The notes under the pieces were generated by a model. The model saw nothing but the letters and a program-made list of their open reading frames with translations. It searched no databases and had not been told where the DNA came from. 64,000 bases of DNA from Verrucomicrobiota bacterium (GTDB taxonomy: Bacteria; Verrucomicrobiota; Verrucomicrobiia; Opitutales; Intestinicryptomonadaceae). This document shows positions 25,732 to 33,428 of this stretch, in pieces. Within the stretch, counting starts at the first letter, position 1, and each line of letters begins with the position of its first letter. The stretch lies in the NCBI GenBank assembly GCA_023450935.1, contig JAEXGH010000016.1:1-64000 (forward strand). Direction: 5' to 3'. The position numbers and the translations under genes were made by a program.

Positions 25732-27141
25732 CTATCGGCGACGCTTCACGAGTGCTAAAAGAAGAGCCAAACCGCCGAAGATTGCCGCATAGGTTGCAGG
25801 CTCGGGAACGTTCGACAAGCTCAGATAGCCAGATTCAAGCTGGTAGAGAGACTGGCGTTCTACGCCCGTGCCCGCAAAGATATTCTTGAGCGTGCCGTCT
25901 TCGTTCTTGACCAAGTCGGCGGCAACTCTGACTTTGCCTTCTTCGAAGTCGAGGAATTCAACATAGTTGTTGTCCAAATCTCCGAAAGCGATTGACGCAA
26001 ATTCCAACGAATGTCCGTTGAGAGTAACCTGCAAATTGGGGTTGGTGTTCTGTTTCGCGAGAGCAAGTGCACCCAATTTATTGTCGGCATTTATGATGAG
26101 CTTTGCGCCCGCGCGGGCAACATTGAAATCCTGCCCTTCAAGAGCGTCGGTATTCAAAGTAACAGTCGCGCTTTTAACCGTTATAAGTGTGTTGGTCTTG
26201 ACAGCCCCCTTTGCCGCCGAAACGGTCAAATAGCCGCCGTCGACAATCATAAGCTGGGCGTTGACGGTAAAGTTTTTCAACGCAGCCCCCAGCGTGAACG
26301 AACCTTCGAACTGCTGAGTGTTGTTCCCTCCGTTAATAGTAACGTCGTATTCATCGTCCAAATTGAAAGTATGGCCGCCGCTGAAACCTTTGAAGTTGAA
26401 AACCGCCGTCTTTGCAGTGCCGTCGTAAGACCACGAAGTGAAAGACAGGATGCTTCCGTTGCCCTTCATTGCGCCGCCGAAATTATAAGAGGTAACCTTG
26501 ATTGCGGCTTCGCTCGCGAACTTGGAGGTTGCCGCAACTGTCAAAGCCTTTGCATTGACCGCGCTACCCATCAAAGTCAAATCGCCGTCGTCGGATACTG
26601 TAATATTTGAGTTGGAAGCGAAGTTGTTGATTGTAACGGTGCTCAATCTTCCGACGGAAAGCGTGTTTGTGGTAAAAGTTCCGCCCTGTTCGAAAAGCCA
26701 CGTCGCCGTAGTTTTGCCCGCCGGCTCAACTGCGAAGTTCGCCTCTCCCGTAACAATCACATTACCGTTGCCGGAAACTGTAATGTCGGAGGGTTTTGTG
26801 CGCGAGCCAACTGTCTGTATGCTCTTTACGGAAAGTGTATATGAATCCTCGAACGTTATGTTGACGTCCTGAGGCGAAGTAGAGCCTCCGCCTATTTGCA
26901 GAAAACCGGTGAAGGCGACATCTTTATCGATAATTATCGCCGCCGCGCCGTCTGCCGCTCCCGGGCGGAACGACAAGTGGGTGGCCGAACCCATTGCGCC
27001 CGTTACGCCCGTCGATATTCTGTTTTCGGGGGAAGCGTCTTGGACCTCCAAGGAATAGTCAGTAAAGTTTGTAGTCGCCTGCGCGCCGACTGACGCCAAC
27101 GCCGCCATTGACAATGTAATTAGTAGTTTTTTCATTTCCAT
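25732..27141 (-). CDS. PEP-CTERM-anchored surface protein, beta-helix/autotransporter-like
   Basis: 469 residues; the ATG at 27139-27141 is used, although one two codons in (MKKLLITLSM) is equally good. Residues 3-23 are a signal peptide ending in GAQA. The body is a repetitive Asn/Thr/Gly-rich, Val/Ile-alternating sequence typical of right-handed beta-helices (for example LTLMGSAVNAKALTVAATSK). The end is the sorting signal VPEPATYAAIFGGLALLLAL with the basic tail VKRRR, recognised by an exosortase (PEP-CTERM/EpsH system). No exosortase lies in the window. It has its own terminator and a G9 tract in its upstream region. Confidence 0.88.
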   Translation of the reverse strand: MEMKKLLITLSMAALASVGAQATTNFTDYSLEVQDASPENRISTGVTGAMGSATHLSFRPGAADGAAAIIIDKDVAFTGFLQIGGGSTSPQDVNITFEDSYTLSVKSIQTVGSRTKPSDITVSGNGNVIVTGEANFAVEPAGKTTATWLFEQGGTFTTNTLSVGRLSTVTINNFASNSNITVSDDGDLTLMGSAVNAKALTVAATSKFASEAAIKVTSYNFGGAMKGNGSILSFTSWSYDGTAKTAVFNFKGFSGGHTFNLDDEYDVTINGGNNTQQFEGSFTLGAALKNFTVNAQLMIVDGGYLTVSAAKGAVKTNTLITVKSATVTLNTDALEGQDFNVARAGAKLIINADNKLGALALAKQNTNPNLQVTLNGHSLEFASIAFGDLDNNYVEFLDFEEGKVRVAADLVKNEDGTLKNIFAGTGVERQSLYQLESGYLSLSNVPEPATYAAIFGGLALLLALVKRRR

Positions 27142-27566
27142 TATTTATTTAACGCGTTAATCAGATTTAGTGATAGAAAACCCTTAATTTTCTACCGCGT
27201 AAATTACCCCCCCCCAAGAAATTTGCAAGTTTTTTCTTCAAAAAAAGTTTCGGACACCGCAACCAAGTTGCCTAACATAATGGAAGTGCCGAATTATACA
27301 AAAAGCCCCGCGCAAATCGCGCACCGACGAACAGCTCGCGCCGCAATCAAAGTCAAAAAAACCGATTCCCCACACCCCCAAATGTCAAGACGCATTCTCC
27401 GCCAACAACATTGCATACTTTTTCTTTTTTCGAAAACGGAAGCGTAAAGTTTTGTCTTTTGATTGAATCAATCGGCTTTTACGCCGCCACCCGACCACAC
27501 TGTGCGCCGCACAACGCATAAAAAGAAAAACTGCACGTTTTGTGCGGCTTACTAAAAACTCAATGT
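27142..27566. other. Intergenic region with poly-C/G tract and inverted repeats
   Basis: 425 bases between the PEP-CTERM start and tRNA-Gln; no coding frame looks real. It contains the upstream region of the PEP-CTERM gene with nine C in a row (27207-27215), a small hairpin GATTG-AAT-CAATC (27461-27473) and a 9-bp inverted repeat GCCGCACAA (27506-27514) / TTGTGCGGC (27540-27548), which follows tRNA-Gln on the minus strand and may end its transcription. Confidence 0.6.
27201..27228 (-). promoter_or_regulatory. Possible promoter of the PEP-CTERM gene with a G9 tract as spacer
   Basis: On the minus strand TTGCAA (27228-27223), a spacer of 16 bases ending in nine G, then TAATTT (27206-27201). 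One extra G would give the ideal 17-base spacing. The boxes are only moderate (-10 matches 3/6 but keeps T1, A2 and T6). Position is 60 bases before the start codon. Confidence 0.35.
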
Positions 27567-27636
27567 TCCCCGATAGGGATTCGAACCCCAACTATATGAA
27601 CCAAAATCACATGTGCTACCATTACACCATCGGGGA
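27567..27636 (-). tRNA. tRNA-Gln (anticodon TTG)
   Basis: 70 bases. Acceptor TCCCCGA/TCGGGGA, D arm GTGTAATGGTAGCAC, anticodon stem TGTGA-TTTTGGT-TCATA with TTG reading CAA, and T arm TGGGG-TTCGAAT-CCCTA. The 3' CCA is not encoded. A second tRNA gene lies 8 bases upstream on the same strand. Confidence 0.93.
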
Positions 27637-27644
27637 GAAATTGT

Positions 27645-27716
27645 GGGCCGGGAGGGGATTGAACCCCCGCCCAAGCGATTATGAGTCGCCTGCTCTAACC
27701 CCTGAGCTACCGGCCC
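27645..27716 (-). tRNA. tRNA-Ile2 (anticodon CAT, lysidine-modified)
   Basis: 72 bases. Acceptor GGGCCGG/CCGGCCC, anticodon stem GGCGA-CTCATAA-TCGCT, T arm with TTCAATC. The CAT anticodon could be read as Met, but the central region AGAGCAGGCGACTCATAATCGCTTGG is nearly that of the E. coli minor isoleucine tRNA, so it should be a TilS substrate decoding AUA. CCA is not encoded. Confidence 0.88.
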
Positions 27717-27819
27717 GTTAAATTAAGATGACGACTCTGGCAGTTTTGATTTCCCCTTGCAAGATTATTTTTCGTATTTTTTACGCAGTCGCAATTTTTC
27801 CGAAAAAACTCGGCAAAAA

Positions 27820-28320
27820 TCAGGCCCGCCCGAGCAACCGCATTGAAACGAACGCAATCACGCCGATAACAAACGCAAGTTTTAGCACCGCAGAAACCGC
27901 ATTACCCAAAAACGCCCCGAAGCCCGCCTTCAAGGATTGCCCGACCTCGCCGCCGCCGCTAAGCTCGAACAAAAACGCCAGCACAAAGGGCATCAAAAAA
28001 ATCCAGACAATGACAGGCGGGGTAAACGCCCCCACGAACACACCCAAAACCGCGCCTACTCCGCCCCGCCAAGTAGCCCCGAACGTTTTCGCCCCCGCCC
28101 AGGAACACGCGAAATCCAGAACCTGTATTACGCACATAACCCCCGCAACAACCGCGACGTCGAGCCACCCAATCGGGCAGCCGCCCAGTTTTGCAAGCAA
28201 AACCGCAAACGCCGCAAGTGCGGGCCCCGGCAGAAACGGCACAACACACCCGAAAAACGCGACCAACATCAGCGTGTATGCAAATACGCACATGAAAAAT
28301 TCGAATACCCCTGCTTCCAT
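27820..28320 (-). CDS. DUF456 family membrane protein
   Basis: 166 residues, almost wholly hydrophobic with four or five helices. The segment AFFGCVVPFLPGPALAAFAVLLAKL and the GAKTFGATWRGGVGAVLGVFVGAF glycine-rich motif are typical of DUF456. The function of this family is unknown. Transcribed towards the tRNA pair and divergent from the next gene. Confidence 0.85.
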   Translation of the reverse strand: MEAGVFEFFMCVFAYTLMLVAFFGCVVPFLPGPALAAFAVLLAKLGGCPIGWLDVAVVAGVMCVIQVLDFACSWAGAKTFGATWRGGVGAVLGVFVGAFTPPVIVWIFLMPFVLAFLFELSGGGEVGQSLKAGFGAFLGNAVSAVLKLAFVIGVIAFVSMRLLGRA

Positions 28321-28379
28321 TTAGTTCTTGAAATATAGATGTTATTTGTTTTTATTGTCCGACGAATAAGCAATATTGT

Positions 28380-28898
28380 ATGGGAAATAAAGACAACAAA
28401 ATTCTGGAAATCATCAAACGGGAAAAATTCCTCGCCTTCTTCGACTTCAAAAAACTCGACGAAAACGGCGACAGCGAACTCGACGGGCTTTGCAAAGTTG
28501 CGTGCCCGGCAAAGAACGACACCTTCAACTACATTTCCGCTACTTTCATTTTCGATACCCCCACAGAATCGGCTCTGCTCAATGCAAAGCGCGTAATGGC
28601 GAAAATCACCGACGCCGAAATAAAAGCCAACATTCCCGAAGCCTACGCTTCAACCTCCGTTCCGGCAGTCGCGCCCTCTCCCAAAAACTACATTCACCAG
28701 ATAGACATCATCTTCAAAAATACACTGCCCGAAGACAAAAAGGCGGTCGTCAACAAGATTGTGTATATGCTGCGCAACAGCGTCCGCCTGAACACCGAAC
28801 CCCCGCAGTGGTGGGACGACGAAACCGCCCCCGAGGCCACGGAGGCGGAAAAATCGAACTGGGCGGCGCGCATAAAGGCGTTTATCGGACTCCAGTAA
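28380..28898 (+). CDS. Hypothetical protein
   Basis: 172 residues, no signal or membrane helix, acidic overall. The sequence begins MGNKDNKILEIIKREKFLAFFD; the C-terminal end has an acidic patch (WWDDETAPEATEAEK). I do not recognise a family. The reading frame is consistent in codon use with neighbours and the product is neither repetitive nor truncated, so I accept it as a gene. It lies 78 bases before argS on the same strand and divergent from the DUF456 gene. Confidence 0.75.
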   Translation: MGNKDNKILEIIKREKFLAFFDFKKLDENGDSELDGLCKVACPAKNDTFNYISATFIFDTPTESALLNAKRVMAKITDAEIKANIPEAYASTSVPAVAPSPKNYIHQIDIIFKNTLPEDKKAVVNKIVYMLRNSVRLNTEPPQWWDDETAPEATEAEKSNWAARIKAFIGLQ

Positions 28899-28976
28899 AA
28901 ACATTTCAAAGCCCGCGCGACCGTTTCCCGAAAGAAGCGGTCGTTCGCTAACGAAACAAACAACTTTTTTTTCGAT

Positions 28977-30734
28977 ATGGACATTTGGTTTCACCCGGCA
29001 ACGGAAATCTCCGCAATTTTAAAAGACGCCGCGCAAAAAGCGGGCGTGGAAAATTTCGACCCTCAAATCAAAACCGCCGACCCGCGCTTCGGCGACTTTC
29101 AGGCAAACGGCGTTCTTCCGCGCGCAAAAGAACTGAAGACAAACCCGCGCGCGCTGGCGCAGAAAATAGTTGACGAACTCCAAAACTCGGGCGCGCTCGA
29201 CGACCGGCTCGTGGGCGTTTCCATCGCGGGGCCTGGGTTCGTGAACTTTTCGCTCAAACCGAAATTTTTGAACGCGTGGCTTGCAAAATACAAGGGAGAA
29301 GCTGAACTTGCAAACGCCGCGCGCAAATTCTACAACGGCAAAAAAGTCATCATAGACTACCCTTCGCCGAATACCGCAAAGCAAATGCACGTCGGACACC
29401 TGCGCCCGATGGTAATCGGAGAGGCGGTCAAACGCCTGCTTAAATTCTGCGGCGCGGACATCAAAACCGACAACCATATCGGCGACTGGGGCACAAACTT
29501 CGGCATACTAATCTACGGCATAAAAACGCAGAATTACAAGCTCGACGCCGACAACCCCAACTCGCTCGAAGAACTGGAGCAAATGTATAAGCGCGGCAGC
29601 GCGCTGGCGAAGGAGAACCCCGAAGCCGCCGAAGCCGCCCGAGCGGAGCTTGTCAAACTTCAAAACGGCGACCCCGAAAACGTCGCGCTCTGGAACGAAA
29701 TCAACAAGGTAAGCACTGCGGCTTTCGAGAGAATGTATAAAAGAATGTCGCTTACAATAGACATGACTCTCGGCGAGTCATACTACCGCGACAAGGTAGG
29801 GCGCGTCTACAAAGAGCTCACGGAAATCGGGCTTGCCGAAGAAAATCAGGGCGCGCTTGTAGTGTTCCACAAAGAGCACGAACGCTTCTGCAAACAGCCT
29901 TTCATCATCAGAAAAAGCGACGGAGCGTCGAACTACGCCTCCACCGACTTGGCAACAATCCTCAACCGCGTGGAAAACCTCGGCGCGGAGGAGGTAATCT
30001 ACGTTACCGACGGCCGCCAGCAGGATCACTTCCAGCAGCTTTTTATGACAGTAAAAAAATGGTTCGCCGCCAAGGGATATAAAATCCCCTCCATGCGCCA
30101 CGTCTGGTTCGGCACAATTCTGGGCGAAGACGGCAAGGCAATCAAGACCAAGAGCGGAGAGCCCGTCCGTCTGAAATCGCTTCTCGACGAAGCCGTCGCG
30201 CGCGCAAAAACGCTCGTCAAAGAGAAGAACCCCGACATTTCCGACGAAGAGGCGGGCGCGATTGCCGAAACAATCGGCGTTGCGGCAATCAGGTATTCCG
30301 ACCTCGTCCAAAACCGCACAAGCGACTACGTTTTCTCTTGGGACAAACTCCTCGCCTTCGACGGCAATACGGCTCCCTACCTGCTCTACGCAGCCGCCCG
30401 CATACATTCGATATTCAGAAAAACGGGCGCGGATATAGACGGCGACTTCCCCGAAGCGTCGGAATTGCAGACCGAACAGGAGCTTGCCCTTGCGCGCAAA
30501 CTCATCGCGCTTCCGTCGGTTTTTGAGCTGACTCTCTCGGAACTGCGCCCGCATTACCTCTGCGCATACCTCTACGAACTGGCGGGAACTTTCTCCACTT
30601 TCTACAATGCCGACAAGGTTATTGTGGAAGACAAAGGCGTGCAACAACGCCGTCTTATGCTCTGCGCGCGCACGCTCCGCATCTTGGAGGCGGGGCTGCG
30701 GCTGCTGGGCATAGAACCTCTGAAAAAGATGTAG
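28977..30734 (+). CDS. argS: Arginyl-tRNA synthetase
   Basis: Class I synthetase charging tRNA-Arg. 585 residues. The HIGH motif is HVGH at 138-141 (PNTAKQMHVGHLRP). The N-terminal additional domain is present (residues 1-110), and the KMSKS-equivalent is in GKAIKTKSGEPVRLKSLL. The C-terminal helical anticodon domain includes YNADKVIVED. The start has no Shine-Dalgarno: the ATG follows a run of T. The cobalamin adenosyltransferase follows 8 bases downstream. Confidence 0.95.
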   Translation: MDIWFHPATEISAILKDAAQKAGVENFDPQIKTADPRFGDFQANGVLPRAKELKTNPRALAQKIVDELQNSGALDDRLVGVSIAGPGFVNFSLKPKFLNAWLAKYKGEAELANAARKFYNGKKVIIDYPSPNTAKQMHVGHLRPMVIGEAVKRLLKFCGADIKTDNHIGDWGTNFGILIYGIKTQNYKLDADNPNSLEELEQMYKRGSALAKENPEAAEAARAELVKLQNGDPENVALWNEINKVSTAAFERMYKRMSLTIDMTLGESYYRDKVGRVYKELTEIGLAEENQGALVVFHKEHERFCKQPFIIRKSDGASNYASTDLATILNRVENLGAEEVIYVTDGRQQDHFQQLFMTVKKWFAAKGYKIPSMRHVWFGTILGEDGKAIKTKSGEPVRLKSLLDEAVARAKTLVKEKNPDISDEEAGAIAETIGVAAIRYSDLVQNRTSDYVFSWDKLLAFDGNTAPYLLYAAARIHSIFRKTGADIDGDFPEASELQTEQELALARKLIALPSVFELTLSELRPHYLCAYLYELAGTFSTFYNADKVIVEDKGVQQRRLMLCARTLRILEAGLRLLGIEPLKKM

Positions 30735-30742
30735 GACGCACA

Positions 30743-31258
30743 ATGAAAATATCGACAAAAACGGGAGACAACGCGACGACTTCGCTGATGTTCGGTCGGC
30801 GCGTTTCAAAGGCGTCGCAGCGCGTGGGCGCATATGGGGCAATCGACGAACTCTCCGCGTGGATCGGGTGCGCTCGCGCCCAGGCCGACGAAGAACTCGC
30901 GGAGGAGTTGCTGGCGATTCAGAAAAAACTCGTCCCGCTAATGACGGAACTTGCAACCGCCAACGAAGATTTCCCAAAACTCTCCGAAAAGAAGGTGCGG
31001 CTTTTGGAGGAGTCGGACTTGGCGGAAGTGGAGAAAAAAATAGAGGAATTTGAAAATAATCAAAATACCTTTAGCGGGTGGAAATACGCGGGACAGACAC
31101 AGCTTGACGCCGCATTGAATATGGCGCGCGTGCAGTGTAGAAAAGCGGAAAGGGAAATGGCGGCATTGAACGAAACCGAAAAACTGCCGCGCCCGCTTCC
31201 GCTGAAATACATCAACCGCCTCTCCGACCTCCTCTACCTCTACTCCAATAACGCGTAG
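30743..31258 (+). CDS. Cob(I)alamin adenosyltransferase, PduO type
   Basis: 171 residues. It transfers the adenosyl group of ATP to cob(I)alamin to form adenosylcobalamin. Signatures: the N-terminal TKTGDNATTSLMFGRR, SQRVGAYGAIDELSAWIGCA and the C-terminal ARVQCRKAEREMA with the arginine that binds ATP phosphates. Signature spacing matches PduO/MMAB. Directly behind argS (8-base gap) and converging with mutL. No cobalamin riboswitch is visible upstream. Confidence 0.92.
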   Translation: MKISTKTGDNATTSLMFGRRVSKASQRVGAYGAIDELSAWIGCARAQADEELAEELLAIQKKLVPLMTELATANEDFPKLSEKKVRLLEESDLAEVEKKIEEFENNQNTFSGWKYAGQTQLDAALNMARVQCRKAEREMAALNETEKLPRPLPLKYINRLSDLLYLYSNNA

Positions 31259-31273
31259 AACGCCAATCGGGGG

Positions 31274-33331
31274 TTATCTGCCGAGGGCGAACATTTTCGA
31301 CAGGTCGGCAGTGGAGACTTCGCGCAGGGTGGGTTTGCCGTCGGGGTCGGCCATATACGATTCGCACGAAAGCAGCTCGCGCAAAAGCGAAACCGCCGCC
31401 GTTTCGCCGCACGGGAAGCCCTGCGCGGTAGCCCCTCTGGAGGCGGCACGGGCGAAGAATTCGTCGGCCATTTTACGGCGGCGCAGCGTTTTGGAATCGT
31501 CGCGCGCGGTCTCCACAAAGTCGCGCACAAAGCCGCCTATTTGCGGAAATTCAAGCCACGCGGGCGCGGCCGACACGCGGTAGAATCCCGTTCCGAACTT
31601 CTCGATTTTAAAGCCGCACAAAGAGAACGTTTCGGCGTTTTCGTCGAGCGTTTCGGAGTCAGCGCGGTCGAAGCGCAGATTCACAGGGATAAGCAGCAAC
31701 TGGCTTTCGGGCGGGCGTCCGCGCAGGTTTTCCATTATCCGCGCATAGCGCACGCGGCGCAGCGCGGCTGTCAAATTCACAAGCTCAAGCCCCGTTTTCG
31801 TTTCGAACAGGGCGAATTTTTTCTGCAGGCAGCCCACATACCTCCAACCCTCGAGAGCAGACGAACTTTGCACCGCAGAAACGGACGAAATCGGCGTCGG
31901 CTCTTTTTCGCCCTCCGAACCGCCGCGCGGAACAGTCCCCGCCCGCGCCGAATCGGACGGCGGCAAAGCGGCGCGCGTTTGTTCTTTGTCCGCGCCCGCA
32001 GACAAGACGCTTCCGTTCCCCCCGCGCCGAGCGGAAAAATTGTCGGCGGCGGTTCCGTCCTCCAACTCCGACTGCGAAGCGTAGTGATTTTCCGCCTGAA
32101 CCTCTCCCGCCGCAACAGTTTCGTCGGCAAAATCGGCAATGCTCGGACGGAACGCTCTTTTAACCGCGATTGTCTCTATTTTCGGACGGCTGTCGCGCAC
32201 GGTGCAACCGCCGCCGAAATCAGTTTCTGGAGAGGCCATTCCCGTTGGGGAGGGAGTGAACGCGGGCTTGAATTCTGGTTCGGCATTCGTCGGAAACCCT
32301 CTCACCTCTGCGCGGTCGAAATTGGGCGAAAACTCTCCGAGCCGCCGCACGAGCGCGCTCAGCAGGAAGTCGCGCACGCCGAACTCGTTGCGCAGACGCA
32401 CTTCCCGCTTTGCGGGGTGGACGTTCACATCGACGTTTTCTGGCGGGAGCGTTATGAACAAAAACGCCGCCGCAAACTTCCCCTTCGGAACAAGCCCCGA
32501 ATACGCCTCTTTCACGGCGGAAAAAACCACCTTGCTTTCCACGGGACGCCCGTTGATGAAAGCGCAAATGTTGCGGCTTGTAGCGAACGCCTCGGCGGGG
32601 CGCGCAATAGCCCCCTCAACCGACATCTCGGCGCTGCAGACCTTCGGCAAAACGACGAGTTTATCGGCAAGTTCCGCGCCGAAAATCCGCCTGATTCGCT
32701 CAAGCGTCGGCAAGTTCCGCGCCGACCTAAACAGCACGCGCGCGTTCTCCGCAAGTGTTATGGCAAGCTCTGGAAGCGCGAGCGCGTAAAGGCGGCAAAG
32801 CTTTATTATGTGCGCCGCCTCGACGTTGTCGCTTTTCAGAAATTTTCTGCGCGCGGGGACGGAGCGGAAGAGGTTTTCCACCGAAATTTCCGTGCCGCAC
32901 GCCATACCGCAGTCGCGCACGCTTTCCACAGTTCCGCAGGCCACGTTCACGCACGTTCCGAAAGGCGAACTTTCGGGGCGGGTTTTTAGCGAAAAATCGG
33001 AGACGCTCGCGATTGACGGAACCGCCTCGCCGCGGAAGCCGTAGCTTGAAATCTTGAAGATGTCTTCGGGCGCGCGGATTTTGCTTGTTGCGTGCGGCTC
33101 GAGGCTCATCAACGCCTGTTCGCGCGTCATGCCGCAGCCGTCGTCGGCCACTTTCATAAACGTCCTGCCGCCGTGCTTGAATTCGATGTCGATTCTCGTA
33201 GCCCCCGCGTCTATGGAGTTTTCCAGAAGCTCCTTTACCACCGCCGCAGGACGCTCCACAACCTCGCCCGCCGCAATTTTGTTTGCGACGTTTTCGGGCA
33301 GAATGCGGATTTCCGGCGGGGGCTTTTTCAT
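31274..33331 (-). CDS. mutL: DNA mismatch repair protein MutL, without the C-terminal endonuclease motif
   Basis: 685 residues from the ATG at 33329-33331 (MKKPPPEIRILPENVANKIA); a longer frame adds 13 residues with no family match. The GHKL ATPase is complete: ELLENSIDAGA, DDGCGM, SYGFRGEAVPSIASV. A long Ser/Glu-rich linker (about residues 340-495) joins the C-terminal dimerisation domain. There the expected DQHAxxERxxYE is replaced by NLTAALRRVRYA, and the CPHGRPT-like end is DPDGKPTL, so the endonuclease metal site is missing. Such MutL proteins act with a separate nicking enzyme or by another route. ATPase assignment is firm; loss of nuclease is inferred from the motifs. Confidence 0.92.
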   Translation of the reverse strand: MKKPPPEIRILPENVANKIAAGEVVERPAAVVKELLENSIDAGATRIDIEFKHGGRTFMKVADDGCGMTREQALMSLEPHATSKIRAPEDIFKISSYGFRGEAVPSIASVSDFSLKTRPESSPFGTCVNVACGTVESVRDCGMACGTEISVENLFRSVPARRKFLKSDNVEAAHIIKLCRLYALALPELAITLAENARVLFRSARNLPTLERIRRIFGAELADKLVVLPKVCSAEMSVEGAIARPAEAFATSRNICAFINGRPVESKVVFSAVKEAYSGLVPKGKFAAAFLFITLPPENVDVNVHPAKREVRLRNEFGVRDFLLSALVRRLGEFSPNFDRAEVRGFPTNAEPEFKPAFTPSPTGMASPETDFGGGCTVRDSRPKIETIAVKRAFRPSIADFADETVAAGEVQAENHYASQSELEDGTAADNFSARRGGNGSVLSAGADKEQTRAALPPSDSARAGTVPRGGSEGEKEPTPISSVSAVQSSSALEGWRYVGCLQKKFALFETKTGLELVNLTAALRRVRYARIMENLRGRPPESQLLLIPVNLRFDRADSETLDENAETFSLCGFKIEKFGTGFYRVSAAPAWLEFPQIGGFVRDFVETARDDSKTLRRRKMADEFFARAASRGATAQGFPCGETAAVSLLRELLSCESYMADPDGKPTLREVSTADLSKMFALGR

Positions 33332-33377
33332 ATCGGCGCAAATTATCGCCAATCGCCCCGAGCGTATCAAGAAAAAA

Positions 33378-33405
33378 TTGACTTTCCGCGCGCGAACGGA
33401 ATACT
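33378..33405 (+). promoter_or_regulatory. Probable promoter of the SGNH-hydrolase gene
   Basis: TTGACT (33378-33383), a 16-base spacer, then AATACT (33400-33405), 24 bases before the ATG at 33429. The box lies in the 97-base region divergent from mutL. Confidence 0.55.
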
Positions 33406-33428
33406 AGGAAATTAAACAACCGCACACT

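Noticed and set aside
27645..27716. Elongator or initiator tRNA-Met
   Set aside because: The CAT anticodon fits, but the anticodon arm and its surroundings follow the minor isoleucine tRNA, so Ile2 is preferred.
31274..33331. mutL as a pseudogene
   Set aside because: The frame is intact over 685 codons and the ATPase motifs are complete; only the nuclease motifs are changed.
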